NCBI GenBank assembly: GCA_964410945.1
Contig: CAYPJE010000008.1
Location: 1 to 64,000 of the forward strand
Direction: 5' to 3'
DNA from: CAYPJE01 sp964410945
GTDB taxonomy: Bacteria; Fidelibacterota; Marinisomatia; Marinisomatales; TCS56
DNA length: 64,000 bases
Position 1 is the first letter of the stretch. Each line of letters starts with the position of its first letter. Positions 9,240 to 18,037 of the stretch are shown here, piece by piece. The notes beneath the pieces were generated by a model. The model was not told the DNA's origin, made no database searches, and saw only the letters and a program-made list of their open reading frames with translations. Position numbers and translations under genes: made by a program.

Positions 9240-10539
9240 CTTTCCCCTCAATAAATTTCTCAAGATATGTGTAATCAGACGTCAGTTTACCGTTGTGCAG
9301 AATCAGTGCCGATTTGATGGACTGCGGCAAGTCCAATTGGTCAAAAGCAACAGAGAAATCCGCTGCAACAATATCCTTAACAAAATCTTTCAGTACGATC
9401 GAGAATTCAGCCGATGATTCCCGGGAGAATTCACAGGGCAGATTATCGATGGCCATAACAGTTATACCATCGGCAGCCGTACCGTCGTTGGCGCTATCCG
9501 CAGCAGGGAAATAGGTGAAAGTAGCCGCATCGGGATAGGTTACCTTATGGGTGAATTGAATCGCCCCATCGATATCACAACTGATATCACCCACGACTTT
9601 AAGCTTCAGATTGGTGTCGGTTTCGTCCTGCAGAAATTGTTTGGTGATCAGGCGTGGGTATTTATCGGTCCAGTAGATACAGTTCATCAACAACGTGAGA
9701 TAGGGAACATACTGTTCGAACCGACTGATATATTTTTCCGGATGATTATAATAATCATTTAATTCGAAATCACCTGCCAATGGTCTGACCATATCCTCCT
9801 CACTGAAAACAACTTTATAGACAACATTATTGTTTTCAAAAGTCGCATATTTGGACAACAATTCAGCCGGTGTTACCTCAATAACCGGGAAATGATCGAG
9901 TACTTCCTGGGCGCCTTTGGATACATTGCCGTAACCGGCAAATCCGATCACTACCGGCCCAACTAATTCCGGAAATCCATCACCGGAAATTTTCTCACCG
10001 ATTTCCTTCATATGATCCAGAGCGGCATCAATAGAACCATATTCATAAGCCTGCTTGATTCCGGCCAGGGGACTGGTATTGCCTGCTGCCTCCAGCTTCT
10101 GCTGGTAGGCAAAGAGTGATTCGATCATTCCCGCCAGTCCGGCGTATCGTCCAAAAAAAATCAACCGTCGGTTATGCTCATCTACAATTCGTTCATAATC
10201 GATCAGGTTGACACCCAAGTTCATCATATGGCGCAGCATTCCCATGTTGTAGGACTGTCCTTTTATGACATGCGAAAAGAAAATATATGTTTTGCCCTGT
10301 TCGTAAAATTCGATTGGAATTTCCTTAACGGCAAAGATCGTTTTAGCCGGGCTGAGGTCCTCGGAAATAACCGCACCTGAATCAGCATATTCCTGCTCGC
10401 TGTAAATTCTAAGGTCAGAGGGTTGTACATAGGTTGTCAATCCAGATTCCTGTAAATTCGCCACATGCTCCGGGATTAACGGAACCCGGCGTTCCCATTC
10501 ATTCTTGTCTTCCCGTCTGATTCCAATCGTTTTATCCAT
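9232..10539 (-). CDS. Lysine-ketoglutarate reductase (AASS N-terminal type)
   Basis: 435 residues from the ATG at 10539, chosen because 'GAGG' lies 5 bases before it; a GTG two codons upstream is inside that site. It condenses lysine with 2-oxoglutarate to saccharopine. The protein runs colinear with the LKR half of animal and plant bifunctional enzymes: 'IRREDKNEWERRVPL', 'YIFFSHVIKGQSYNMGML', 'LIDYERIVD', 'GFAGYGNVSKGAQEV', 'DISCDIDGAIQF' and 'MAIDNLPCEFSRESS'. It is about 60 residues longer than yeast Lys1 and matches AASS better. First gene of a two-gene operon with saccharopine dehydrogenase; the aminotransferase is divergent. Confidence 0.93.
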   Translation of the reverse strand: MDKTIGIRREDKNEWERRVPLIPEHVANLQESGLTTYVQPSDLRIYSEQEYADSGAVISEDLSPAKTIFAVKEIPIEFYEQGKTYIFFSHVIKGQSYNMGMLRHMMNLGVNLIDYERIVDEHNRRLIFFGRYAGLAGMIESLFAYQQKLEAAGNTSPLAGIKQAYEYGSIDAALDHMKEIGEKISGDGFPELVGPVVIGFAGYGNVSKGAQEVLDHFPVIEVTPAELLSKYATFENNNVVYKVVFSEEDMVRPLAGDFELNDYYNHPEKYISRFEQYVPYLTLLMNCIYWTDKYPRLITKQFLQDETDTNLKLKVVGDISCDIDGAIQFTHKVTYPDAATFTYFPAADSANDGTAADGITVMAIDNLPCEFSRESSAEFSIVLKDFVKDIVAADFSVAFDQLDLPQSIKSALILHNGKLTSDYTYLEKFIEGKDE

Positions 10540-10756
10540 TTTCACCTCAAAATAAGACTGTATAATAAAATTCTGACGCTGAATTTACACGTCGTTCAAT
10601 GATTCAAAAAAGTGATTCGATTGCTGATATTCTGTCAATGTAAACCATTGGGCTTAAGATATGACCAGTCAGCGATATTGTCTTCATTCTGTATTGCATA
10701 ATCGCTTTAAATTCAACTATAATTTCAGAACACTTTTTAATGCTCAGGAGCGTACG
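10540..10756. promoter_or_regulatory. Divergent promoter region, LKR operon versus aminotransferase
   Basis: The only control region available to both the LKR/SDH operon and the divergent aminotransferase. On the minus strand 'TATTAT' near 10565 with 'TGTAAA' 17 bases upstream is a weak sigma70-like candidate. No clear operator was found. Confidence 0.35.
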
Positions 10757-12085
10757 ATGACAGTAAAAATTAGCGGCTATGGCGATGATCTGACCATTGA
10801 TGGCGTCAGAATCGGTGATTTATCCCCCGGTGAACACGAGAAAATCGAGCAGACCAAGGGCGGGCAGAATTATCATCCCCTGGAAGACGTGGTTATCTCA
10901 AAAGTCAAAGATTCTTCCACGTTGATTGCCAGGAAGCCCGACCCTGATAATATCAAGGCCTTTATTGAGGAAGAGGTTATTGATGGCTTATGCTGTTATT
11001 CAGCAGTGAATCAGGGCCAGCTGAACGAAATGATCGTTGATGCTGTTATCCACCACTTGACCAAAGAAAAACTGCCTACCGTACCGCGGTCTATTCGCCA
11101 TAAATATATGAGTGCTTTCCTGATGGCCGCCACCGCCATTTCCGGCATGGACCGGGTTGTACCGAAAGTTGCCGGAGTGGAAGCTCCCGAGCTGATGTTT
11201 AAAATGTCACGGCGCTGGGGCTACCGGGTAAAAGGTGTTCCGGCCGATCAGGCCATTGTGGTATCTGCCAGGGGCAATTTCCATGGCCGCAGTATGACCG
11301 CCGTTTCGATGTCCGATGATTCCGATGCCAAAGCAGATTTCGGCCCCTTTGTTCCCGGAATTGAACTGGTGCCCTATAACGACATCGATGCACTGAAAGA
11401 ATTATTCGCCGCCAAAGGTGATCGTATCGTAGCCTACCTGGTGGAACCGATCCAGGGTGAGGCCGGTGTAATCGTACCCGATGATAATTACTGGCCGGAA
11501 GTCGCTGATTTATGTAAAAAATATAATATCCTGCTGGCCATGGATGAAGTCCAGACCGGTTTTGGCCGGACCGGAGCAAATTTTGCCCATCAATTGTTTG
11601 GTGTAAAACCAGACCTGATGGGCTGTGGTAAGGCTGCCGGTGGGGGTATCCTCCCGGTTTCGTTTGTCGCCGGCCGTGATGATGTAATCGGTGTTCTCAC
11701 CCCCGGTTCGGAAGGGTCGACCTTCGGTGGTTATCCGCTGGCTTCGGTGGTGGCAGTTTATGCCATCAAGGCACTGGTGGATCTGAACCTGGCTGAAAGA
11801 GCCCGGGAGCGCGGCGCCCAGCTGTTGGGACATTTCACTGACATGATGAATGATTACCCTGATAAGATAAAGGAAGTGCGGGGCCGGGGCCTGTTGACAG
11901 CTTTCGAAATGCACAAGGCACCCAATCTGGATGGACACCAGGTTTCGCTTAAACTGCTGGATAATGGTATCTATGCCAAGGAGACCCACCGCAGTACGGT
12001 GCGCATTGCACCGGCGTTAACTATCACTGCCGATCAGATCGACCGAATTGCCGAAGCTATCCGGGGCGTTATTAAAAATCTGTAA
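10757..12085 (+). CDS. Class III PLP aminotransferase, ornithine-aminotransferase-like
   Basis: The ATG at 10757 is preferred because 'AGGAG' lies just upstream; the open frame extends 32 codons further with no support. The 442-residue product has the class III fold: 'NFHGRSMTA', 'EPIQGEAGVIVPDDNYW', 'DEVQTGFGRTG', the PLP Lys292 in 'CGKAAGGG', and 'STFGGYPLA'. Closest recognisable relatives are ornithine and similar omega-aminotransferases. The segment that normally reads 'NTGAEAVE' is 'KVAGVEAPE', so the cofactor-phosphate region is altered. Being divergent from the saccharopine genes it may act on lysine, aminoadipate or ornithine; this is inference. Confidence 0.85.
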   Translation: MTVKISGYGDDLTIDGVRIGDLSPGEHEKIEQTKGGQNYHPLEDVVISKVKDSSTLIARKPDPDNIKAFIEEEVIDGLCCYSAVNQGQLNEMIVDAVIHHLTKEKLPTVPRSIRHKYMSAFLMAATAISGMDRVVPKVAGVEAPELMFKMSRRWGYRVKGVPADQAIVVSARGNFHGRSMTAVSMSDDSDAKADFGPFVPGIELVPYNDIDALKELFAAKGDRIVAYLVEPIQGEAGVIVPDDNYWPEVADLCKKYNILLAMDEVQTGFGRTGANFAHQLFGVKPDLMGCGKAAGGGILPVSFVAGRDDVIGVLTPGSEGSTFGGYPLASVVAVYAIKALVDLNLAERARERGAQLLGHFTDMMNDYPDKIKEVRGRGLLTAFEMHKAPNLDGHQVSLKLLDNGIYAKETHRSTVRIAPALTITADQIDRIAEAIRGVIKNL

Positions 12086-12106
12086 CTATCTGGATTAATA
12101 ATTACT

Positions 12107-12802
12107 ATGCCTGACACACCAGTCCTTTACATAATCGCCACTCCGATCGGCAATCTGAAAGATATAACCTATCGGGCGGTCGATGTTTTGGGCTCGGTGT
12201 CACTGATCGCGGCTGAGGATACACGCCATACGCGAATCCTGCTTGATCACTATCAGATCAATACAACACTGGTCAGTTATTTTGAACATAACCGGTTCAC
12301 GCGTATACCTCAAATCCTTTCCCATCTGGAAGATGGCAATGATGTGGCTGTTGTTACCGATGCCGGCACACCGGGAATCAGCGATCCGGCCTATAAATTG
12401 ATCAGGGCGGCTATCGAAGCGGGTATCAGGATCGAGGCTTTGCCTGGTGCTTCCGCTTTTTTAACGGCTTTAGTCAGTTCCGGTTTGCCCACCGATAGCT
12501 TCAAGTTTATAGGATTCCTCCCACCCAAGAAAGGCCGCATGGGAAAGATTCGGGCCCTGACCGAAGAGAAAGCAACCCTGATATTCTATGAATCCCCACA
12601 GCGTATTCTGCGCACACTAACTGATCTGGAAACGATCCTGGGTAACCGTCCGGCAGTGATCGGACGGGAATTGACCAAAATGCATGAAGAGATTGTGAGG
12701 GGGAAGATAAGTGATTTGATCACCCATTTCAGAGGGAAGAAACCACGGGGAGAATTCGTACTCCTGATTGGCAAAGAGGATCCTAATGTCTATTTCGATT
12801 AA
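12107..12802 (+). CDS. rsmI: 16S rRNA C1402 2'-O-methyltransferase RsmI
   Basis: 231 residues with every signature of the SAM-dependent tetrapyrrole-methylase fold version: 'IATPIGNLKDIT', 'AAEDTRHTR', 'VTDAGTPGISDPAY', 'ALPGASA', 'GFLPPKKG' and 'FYESPQRI'. It methylates the ribose of C1402 in the decoding centre of 16S rRNA. It lacks the C-terminal helical extension of longer homologues (E. coli 286 residues). It follows the aminotransferase by 21 bases and overlaps tmk by 17 bases. Confidence 0.95.
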   Translation: MPDTPVLYIIATPIGNLKDITYRAVDVLGSVSLIAAEDTRHTRILLDHYQINTTLVSYFEHNRFTRIPQILSHLEDGNDVAVVTDAGTPGISDPAYKLIRAAIEAGIRIEALPGASAFLTALVSSGLPTDSFKFIGFLPPKKGRMGKIRALTEEKATLIFYESPQRILRTLTDLETILGNRPAVIGRELTKMHEEIVRGKISDLITHFRGKKPRGEFVLLIGKEDPNVYFD

Positions 12803-13415
12803 TAAGCGTTTTATCACCTTCGAAGGTATAGACGGTTGCGGGAAATCAACCCAGGCCAGGTTATTGGTTGAATACCTGGAAAAGTTGAATGAAACCATAG
12901 TATTTGTTCGGGAACCGGGCGGTACCGGTATTTCCGAGGATGTACGCGATATTCTACTGGATAATAGAAGAAAGGAACTGGCCGACCGGACCGAAGCGTT
13001 GCTGATGACTGCCAGCCGGGCCCAGTTGACCAAGGAACTGATTATACCATCACTGGAAGATGGGAAATGGGTGATTGCCGACCGCTATGCCGATTCAACA
13101 TTGGCCTACCAGGGATCGGGAAGAGCAATCGAACTGAAATGGTTAATAGAGCTAAACAGTTTTGCCACTTTTAATCTTGAACCGGTTATTACCTTTATTG
13201 TTGACGTTGATCCCGCCGAAGGCATCCGGCGGCGAACCGGTTCCAATGACAGAATCGAGGATGAAGGCCTGAAGTTCCAGCAGCGGGTACGGACAGGGTA
13301 CCTAAATATTGCGGAACGATTTGCCGACAGGATCATTGTTTTAGATGGACATCAAAAAATTGGCGTTTTGCATCAGCAGGTTGTTGATGAATTGAACAGG
13401 AGAATAGAATTTTGA
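12786..13415 (+). CDS. tmk: Thymidylate kinase
   Basis: 209 residues from the ATG at 12786, chosen because 'AAGAGGA' precedes it; an upstream in-frame TTG has no such site. It phosphorylates dTMP to dTDP. The P-loop is 'FEGIDGCGKSTQ', the dTMP-binding 'REPGGTG', the 'DRYADSTLAYQG' motif, and the lid carries 'RRRTGSNDR', with basic residues in the lid. Its start lies inside the end of rsmI and its stop overlaps the TTG of the protease gene, indicating a single operon. Confidence 0.95.
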   Translation: MSISINKRFITFEGIDGCGKSTQARLLVEYLEKLNETIVFVREPGGTGISEDVRDILLDNRRKELADRTEALLMTASRAQLTKELIIPSLEDGKWVIADRYADSTLAYQGSGRAIELKWLIELNSFATFNLEPVITFIVDVDPAEGIRRRTGSNDRIEDEGLKFQQRVRTGYLNIAERFADRIIVLDGHQKIGVLHQQVVDELNRRIEF

Positions 13416-15058
13416 ATCGCAATTTTACAAATCATTCAAAAAACATCATTTTAGGTTTCGTCATCGCGATGATTGCCTTCGGATCACTGGCGGTATCGAA
13501 ATCCGAATATTACCGGCAGCTTGAAAAATCCCAGAAATTATTTCATTGGATAAATAGGGAATTGATGTCAAAATACGTCGATGATATCGATGTCGAGGCC
13601 TTCACCAAAAAAAGTATCCAGAACATGTTGTCCGAACTGGATCCCTACACTGTTTACATGGAAAACGAGGAGCGGGATGGACTGGATATGCTGACCTATG
13701 GAAAATACAGCGGTATCGGCATTCAGATCGGCCGTCGTGATGGCTCCTTGACGGTGATCGCACCTATGGATGATACTCCGGCCTACCGCGCCGGGATAAT
13801 TAGTGGTGACAGAATTATTTCTATCGATGATAATCCCACTGATGATATGAATCTGGACGATGCCGCCAGTCTGATCCGGGGCGAAAAGAACACCGAAGTT
13901 ATCCTGATTATTGAACGCTATGGTGTGGAAGAGCAACTGGAGTTCAAGCTGGTTCGGGAAGATATCCAGGTAGATGATGTTACCTACACTGGAATGCTTG
14001 ATGAAACTACCGGTTACATCCGTCTGACCAGATTCTCAAAGAATTCGGTCGCTGAAATGAAGCAGGCCTTCAAGGAACTGGAAGGCGCTGGTGCTATCAT
14101 TCTTGATCTACGCGATAATCCGGGCGGTCTGCTACAGTCGGCTATCGGTGTGCTTGACCTGATGATCGACAAAGATGAAATCCTGTTGACCACCAAAGGT
14201 AAACAGAAGAACGCCAATAAATCATTCAAATCCAGCAAACATCCCATTATTGACGATGATATGAAAATTGCGGTATTGATTAACGGTGGAAGTGCTTCCG
14301 CCAGTGAAATCGTCTCAGGTGCCATCCAGGATCTGGACCGTGGTGTTGTACTGGGGACCAGATCATTCGGCAAAGGACTGGTTCAAACCGTCTACAATTT
14401 TGATGAGAACCGATCGCTGAAAATAACTACCGCCAAATATTATATTCCCAGCGGACGCCTGATTCAAAAACCTGATTATAATAATGAAGAAGTGATTTCA
14501 TGGTCGGCATCGGAAGATTCCATTTTCAAAACCCTTGGCGGACGGGCAGTCAAAGGTGGCGGCGGTATTTATCCTGATTTAATTGTTGAGAATAATAAAC
14601 CATCCACACTGGTGCGGGAGTGCTGGCGGAAAGGACTGTTCTTCTCATATGCCCAGGAAAACCGGGACCGTTTTTCCACTCTGGACGATATCGAAATCGA
14701 TGAGACCGTATTATCGGATTTTCAGAACTTCCTTGAGCTGCATGAATTGGACTTGCCGGTAAATGGCGAAGCGGAATTAAATGAAGCCATGGAAAAACTG
14801 GTTGCCGTTGACAGTACTAACAGTGAGCTGAACCAGGCTTTTGAAGATATTCAGGGTTACATCAAACTCCGGGAAGCAACCATGTTTTCCAACGAACGTG
14901 ATCAGATAATTCCCATGTTGAAGGGTGAGTTTGCCAATCTGTTCGATGGTTCCAGAGGTAAAATTGCCGTCACACTGGAAACCGATCCGGTGATTTCCAA
15001 GGCACGGGAGGTTCTGGAAAATGTTCAGTCTTACAATGAAGTTTTTGCAGTAAAATAA
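13412..15058 (+). CDS. ctpA: C-terminal processing peptidase (S41A, Ctp/Prc type)
   Basis: 548 residues. The start is the TTG at 13412, with 'AGGAG' nine bases upstream and the tmk stop codon overlapping it (TTGA). An N-terminal signal-anchor (about residues 12-28) places it in the periplasm. Domain order: N-terminal helices, PDZ domain (about 85-165, 'YSGIGIQIG' and 'AYRAGIISGDRIISID'), then the S41 core. The catalytic dyad is the middle Ser of 'GGSASASEI' and Lys of 'SFGKGLVQ', 25 residues apart as in Prc. The 180-residue C-terminal tail is helical. It trims or degrades periplasmic proteins at their C-termini. Substrates unknown. Confidence 0.92.
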   Translation: MNRNFTNHSKNIILGFVIAMIAFGSLAVSKSEYYRQLEKSQKLFHWINRELMSKYVDDIDVEAFTKKSIQNMLSELDPYTVYMENEERDGLDMLTYGKYSGIGIQIGRRDGSLTVIAPMDDTPAYRAGIISGDRIISIDDNPTDDMNLDDAASLIRGEKNTEVILIIERYGVEEQLEFKLVREDIQVDDVTYTGMLDETTGYIRLTRFSKNSVAEMKQAFKELEGAGAIILDLRDNPGGLLQSAIGVLDLMIDKDEILLTTKGKQKNANKSFKSSKHPIIDDDMKIAVLINGGSASASEIVSGAIQDLDRGVVLGTRSFGKGLVQTVYNFDENRSLKITTAKYYIPSGRLIQKPDYNNEEVISWSASEDSIFKTLGGRAVKGGGGIYPDLIVENNKPSTLVRECWRKGLFFSYAQENRDRFSTLDDIEIDETVLSDFQNFLELHELDLPVNGEAELNEAMEKLVAVDSTNSELNQAFEDIQGYIKLREATMFSNERDQIIPMLKGEFANLFDGSRGKIAVTLETDPVISKAREVLENVQSYNEVFAVK

Positions 15059-15094
15059 TTAGCGCTGATATAACGATAAATTATAGAAAAAGCA

Positions 15095-15126
15095 TTGACT
15101 GTTATTAGTATAGAAATGCCTATATT
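15095..15126 (+). promoter_or_regulatory. Weak candidate promoter for tRNA-Val
   Basis: 'TTGACT' at 15095 and 'TATATT' at 15121 fit a sigma70-like pair, but the 20-base spacer is longer than usual. It would start transcription about 35-40 bases before the tRNA. Confidence 0.3.
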
Positions 15127-15169
15127 CCGTGCTGCAAATAGTATTTAAAAATACAATTTGAAACGAATC

Positions 15170-15243
15170 GGGCGATTAGCTCAGGTGGTTAGAGTGCTTG
15201 CTTGACATGCAAGAGGTCACTGGTTCAAGTCCAGTATCGCCCA
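15170..15243 (+). tRNA. tRNA-Val (GAC)
   Basis: 74 bases folding as a cloverleaf: acceptor GGGCGAT/ATCGCCC, D arm with 'GCTC...GAGT', anticodon stem CTTGC/GCAAG with loop TTGACAT (anticodon GAC), T arm CTGG/CCAG with TTCAAGT. The CCA end is not encoded (the next bases are CA). Confidence 0.95.
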
Positions 15244-15293
15244 CAGAATTTATTCTTATGAAAATTAAATTAGACAATCATGCCTTGTGTCCA

Positions 15294-15330
15294 GTCCTCC
15301 CAAATGAGGACCGTCTATCCGTATATACGG
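15294..15330 (+). promoter_or_regulatory. Palindromes in the thrS leader
   Basis: A six-base-pair hairpin (GTCCTC / GAGGAC, 15294-15311) is followed by the perfect 12-base palindrome CCGTATATACGG (15319-15330), 38 bases before the thrS start. They could serve autoregulation of thrS or a DNA-binding protein. There is no T-box structure. Confidence 0.35.
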
Positions 15331-15368
15331 TACGATTTACCTTTTAATTTGTATTCCATCTTACAGCC

Positions 15369-17324
15369 ATGAAACAGATTACAATAACATTTCCCGATAA
15401 ATCCACCCGTCAATACACAGCCGGCGTTTCGCCGCTGGAAGTAGCTGCCAGTATTGGTCAGCGATTGGCCGATGCCACTGTCGCTGCCGCCATCAATGGA
15501 CAAATAGTTGACGCTTCGGTAAAAATCAACAGCGATTCGGAACTTACTCTTTATACCGGCGATTCGCCGGAAGGGCATGAGGTGTTATTGCACAGTACTG
15601 CCCACCTTATGGCCCAGGCCGTAAAGGAATTATTCCCCAAGGCCAAGATTACGATTGGTCCGGCCATTGACAATAAATTCTATTACGATATTGATATCGA
15701 TGGAACATTCTCTGATAATGATCTCCAGCGGATCGAAGAGCGGATGCGCTCCCTGGCAAAAAGCGATATCCCGGTGGAACGGCAGGAATTGAGCCGTGAT
15801 GCGGCACGTGACATTTTCCTACAACAGGATGAAACCTATAAAGTTGAGATCATCGATGAATTACCGGAGGATGAGATCATATCAGCGTATAAGCAGGGTG
15901 AATTCATCGATTTGTGCCGTGGTCCTCATATCCCATCCACGGGTAAATTAAAGCATTTCAAATTACTTGAATCTTCCGGGGCCTACTGGCGCGGTGATGA
16001 ACGCAATAAAATGCTGCAAAGGATATATGGCACAGCCTTCAGTTCTAAAAAAGAATTGAAAAATTATCTTAATATGCTGGAGGAGGCCAAGAAACGGGAT
16101 CACCGCAAGCTAGGTAAAGAACTCCGAATTTTCGCTTTTGATGAAGAGGTAGGTCCAGGCCTGCCGCTATGGCTGCCTAACGGTTCCGTGATTATCGAGG
16201 AACTGGAAACACTGGCCAAGGAAAAGGAAGCCGAGGCCGGTTACGTTCGTGTGCGGACACCCCATCTGACAAAAGGCGCTTTATATGAACGTTCCGGGCA
16301 CCTTGAACATTATAAAGAAGATATGTACCCGGCCATGGATATCGATGGTGTTGAGTACTTTGTGAAACCGATGAATTGTCCGCATCATCACAAGATTTTT
16401 GCAGCCGAACCACGCAGTTATCGTGACTTACCGCTCCGCCTGGCGGAATATGGGACCTGCTACCGTTACGAAAAATCCGGACAGCTGTTCGGCCTGATGC
16501 GGGTGCGCAGTCTGCAGATGAATGATGCCCACATCTATTGTACTGAAGATCAATTCAAGGAAGAATTTCTGGCGGTTTGCCAGATGTACCTGGAATATTT
16601 TGATATCTTTGGCATCGATAAATACCAGATGCGCCTCAGTCTGCATAACCAGGAAGGTCTGGGAGAAAAATACGTAAACGAGCCCGAGATGTGGTTAAAG
16701 ACCGAAGCAATCGTGCGGAAGGCATTGACTGATGGCGGCTTCAATTTCGTTGAAGTACCGGGTGAGGCAGCCTTTTACGGTCCTAAAATCGATGTTCAGG
16801 TCTGGAGCGCCATAGGGAAAGAATTTACTTTAGCAACTAATCAGGTAGACTTTGCCATACCGGAGCGCTTTGAATTAACTTATACCAATCGTGAAGGCAA
16901 GGATGAGACACCTTTGTGTATTCATCGGGCACCATTGAGTACCCATGAACGTTTTGTTGGCTTCCTGATCGAGCACTATGGCGGTGATTTCCCGCTGTGG
17001 CTGGCACCGGTCCAGGTTGCTGTTTTACCAGTCTCAGAAAAATTTAATGCTTATGCTCAAAAAATATCCGGCCATTTGCGGTCGGAGGGAATCAGAGTCG
17101 TTTTTAATGATCGACCTGACAAGATTGGTGCCAAGATCAGAATGGCTGAAAAAGCCCGCATCAACGTGATGCTGATTATTGGTGAACGGGAAGAAACAAG
17201 TAATACTGTTTCGGTCCGCAGACGATTCCAGGGTGACCTGGGGCAAAAACCGCTCCAGGAGTTGACCGCTGATCTTGTTCAGGAAATCAAACTAAGGAGG
17301 CTAACACATCGCCAACATAGCTAA
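15369..17324 (+). CDS. thrS: Threonyl-tRNA synthetase
   Basis: 651 residues, standard bacterial length. Order: TGS domain (1-62), editing domain with the zinc-type 'HSTAHLMAQ' and 'CRGPH', class II catalytic core with motif 2 'YRYEKSGQLFGLMRVR' and the zinc Cys in 'MNCPHHHKIF', and C-terminal anticodon-binding domain. It charges tRNA-Thr and hydrolyses mischarged seryl-tRNA. Its last codons contain the ribosome binding site and start of infC, so thrS and infC translation are linked. It heads the classic thrS-infC-rpmI-rplT-pheST cluster. Confidence 0.97.
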   Translation: MKQITITFPDKSTRQYTAGVSPLEVAASIGQRLADATVAAAINGQIVDASVKINSDSELTLYTGDSPEGHEVLLHSTAHLMAQAVKELFPKAKITIGPAIDNKFYYDIDIDGTFSDNDLQRIEERMRSLAKSDIPVERQELSRDAARDIFLQQDETYKVEIIDELPEDEIISAYKQGEFIDLCRGPHIPSTGKLKHFKLLESSGAYWRGDERNKMLQRIYGTAFSSKKELKNYLNMLEEAKKRDHRKLGKELRIFAFDEEVGPGLPLWLPNGSVIIEELETLAKEKEAEAGYVRVRTPHLTKGALYERSGHLEHYKEDMYPAMDIDGVEYFVKPMNCPHHHKIFAAEPRSYRDLPLRLAEYGTCYRYEKSGQLFGLMRVRSLQMNDAHIYCTEDQFKEEFLAVCQMYLEYFDIFGIDKYQMRLSLHNQEGLGEKYVNEPEMWLKTEAIVRKALTDGGFNFVEVPGEAAFYGPKIDVQVWSAIGKEFTLATNQVDFAIPERFELTYTNREGKDETPLCIHRAPLSTHERFVGFLIEHYGGDFPLWLAPVQVAVLPVSEKFNAYAQKISGHLRSEGIRVVFNDRPDKIGAKIRMAEKARINVMLIIGEREETSNTVSVRRRFQGDLGQKPLQELTADLVQEIKLRRLTHRQHS

Positions 17325-17820
17325 AGCGCGAATCAATAACGCAATAAGATCGGCTGAAGTCCGATTAATTGATGAAAATGGTGAACAAAAGGGTGTTGTA
17401 TCGATAGATGCCGCTCTTGAAGCTGCTGAAGAGGCAGGTCTAGATTTAGTCGAAGTGGCAACTAATGCCAAGCCGCCGGTCTGCCGTATCATGAACCATG
17501 GCAAGGCTAAATATGAAGCCCAGAAAAAGGCTCATGAAAGCAAAAAGAAGCAACATGTCATCAAGTTCAAAGAAATTCGCTTCCGTCCACGGATCGAGGA
17601 GCACGATCTGAATACGAAAATTGAGCATGCAAAAAAATTCATTAAAGATGGGTTTAAACTGAAGGTAACCATAATGTATCGTGGCCGTGAAATGGTACGG
17701 CAGGATCTTGGATTGGCTGTCCTGGAACAGGTAAAAGAGCGAATGCAGGATGTAGCCGTAGTCGAGAAAGAAAACGGTCTTGAAGGCCGCCGGTTATCGA
17801 TCGTTATGACTGCGAAATAG
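17308..17820 (+). CDS. infC: Translation initiation factor IF-3, ATC start codon
   Basis: 170 residues. No ATG, GTG or TTG fits the conserved N-terminus. The frame is open into thrS, 'AAGGAGG' lies at 17294-17300, and seven bases later comes ATC at 17308, giving '(M)ANIAKARINNAIRSAEVR' in register with known IF-3 proteins. IF-3 keeps 30S subunits free and rejects initiation at non-standard codons; in other bacteria its own gene uses a rare start (ATT, ATC) so that the factor limits its own synthesis. N-domain ('VRLIDENGEQKGVVS'), lysine-rich linker and C-domain ('FRPRIEEHDLNTKI') are all present. It overlaps the end of thrS by 17 bases. Confidence 0.95.
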   Translation: MANIAKARINNAIRSAEVRLIDENGEQKGVVSIDAALEAAEEAGLDLVEVATNAKPPVCRIMNHGKAKYEAQKKAHESKKKQHVIKFKEIRFRPRIEEHDLNTKIEHAKKFIKDGFKLKVTIMYRGREMVRQDLGLAVLEQVKERMQDVAVVEKENGLEGRRLSIVMTAK

Positions 17821-17831
17821 GAGTGAGCTGA

Positions 17832-18026
17832 ATGCCCAAAATGAAAACCAGGCGCAGTGCCGCAAAACGGTTCAAGTTAACCGGCAGCGGTAAGATCAAG
17901 CGCAATAAAGCAAACCATAGACACATGCTCATTCGGCGTGCTAAAACTGTCAAACGTAAAATGCGTCTCAGCGGATTGATTTCAAAATCTGATGAGAAAA
18001 AAGCCCGCCGGATGCTCGGCGTTTGA
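17832..18026 (+). CDS. rpmI: Ribosomal protein bL35
   Basis: 64 residues, beginning '[18 protein letters not shown]' and containing '[11 protein letters not shown]', as in all bL35. A large-subunit protein. 'AGGAGTGAG' precedes the start; it follows infC by 11 bases and rplT by a similar gap. Confidence 0.97.
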   Translation: MPKMKTRRSAAKRFKLTGSGKIKRNKANHRHMLIRRAKTVKRKMRLSGLISKSDEKKARRMLGV

Positions 18027-18037
18027 AGGAGTAGAGT

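Noticed and set aside
10661..10756. 32-residue N-terminal extension of the aminotransferase
   Set aside because: No homology and the AGGAG site supports the later ATG at 10757.
15244..15368. T-box riboswitch before thrS
   Set aside because: No T-box sequence, no specifier stem and too little space.
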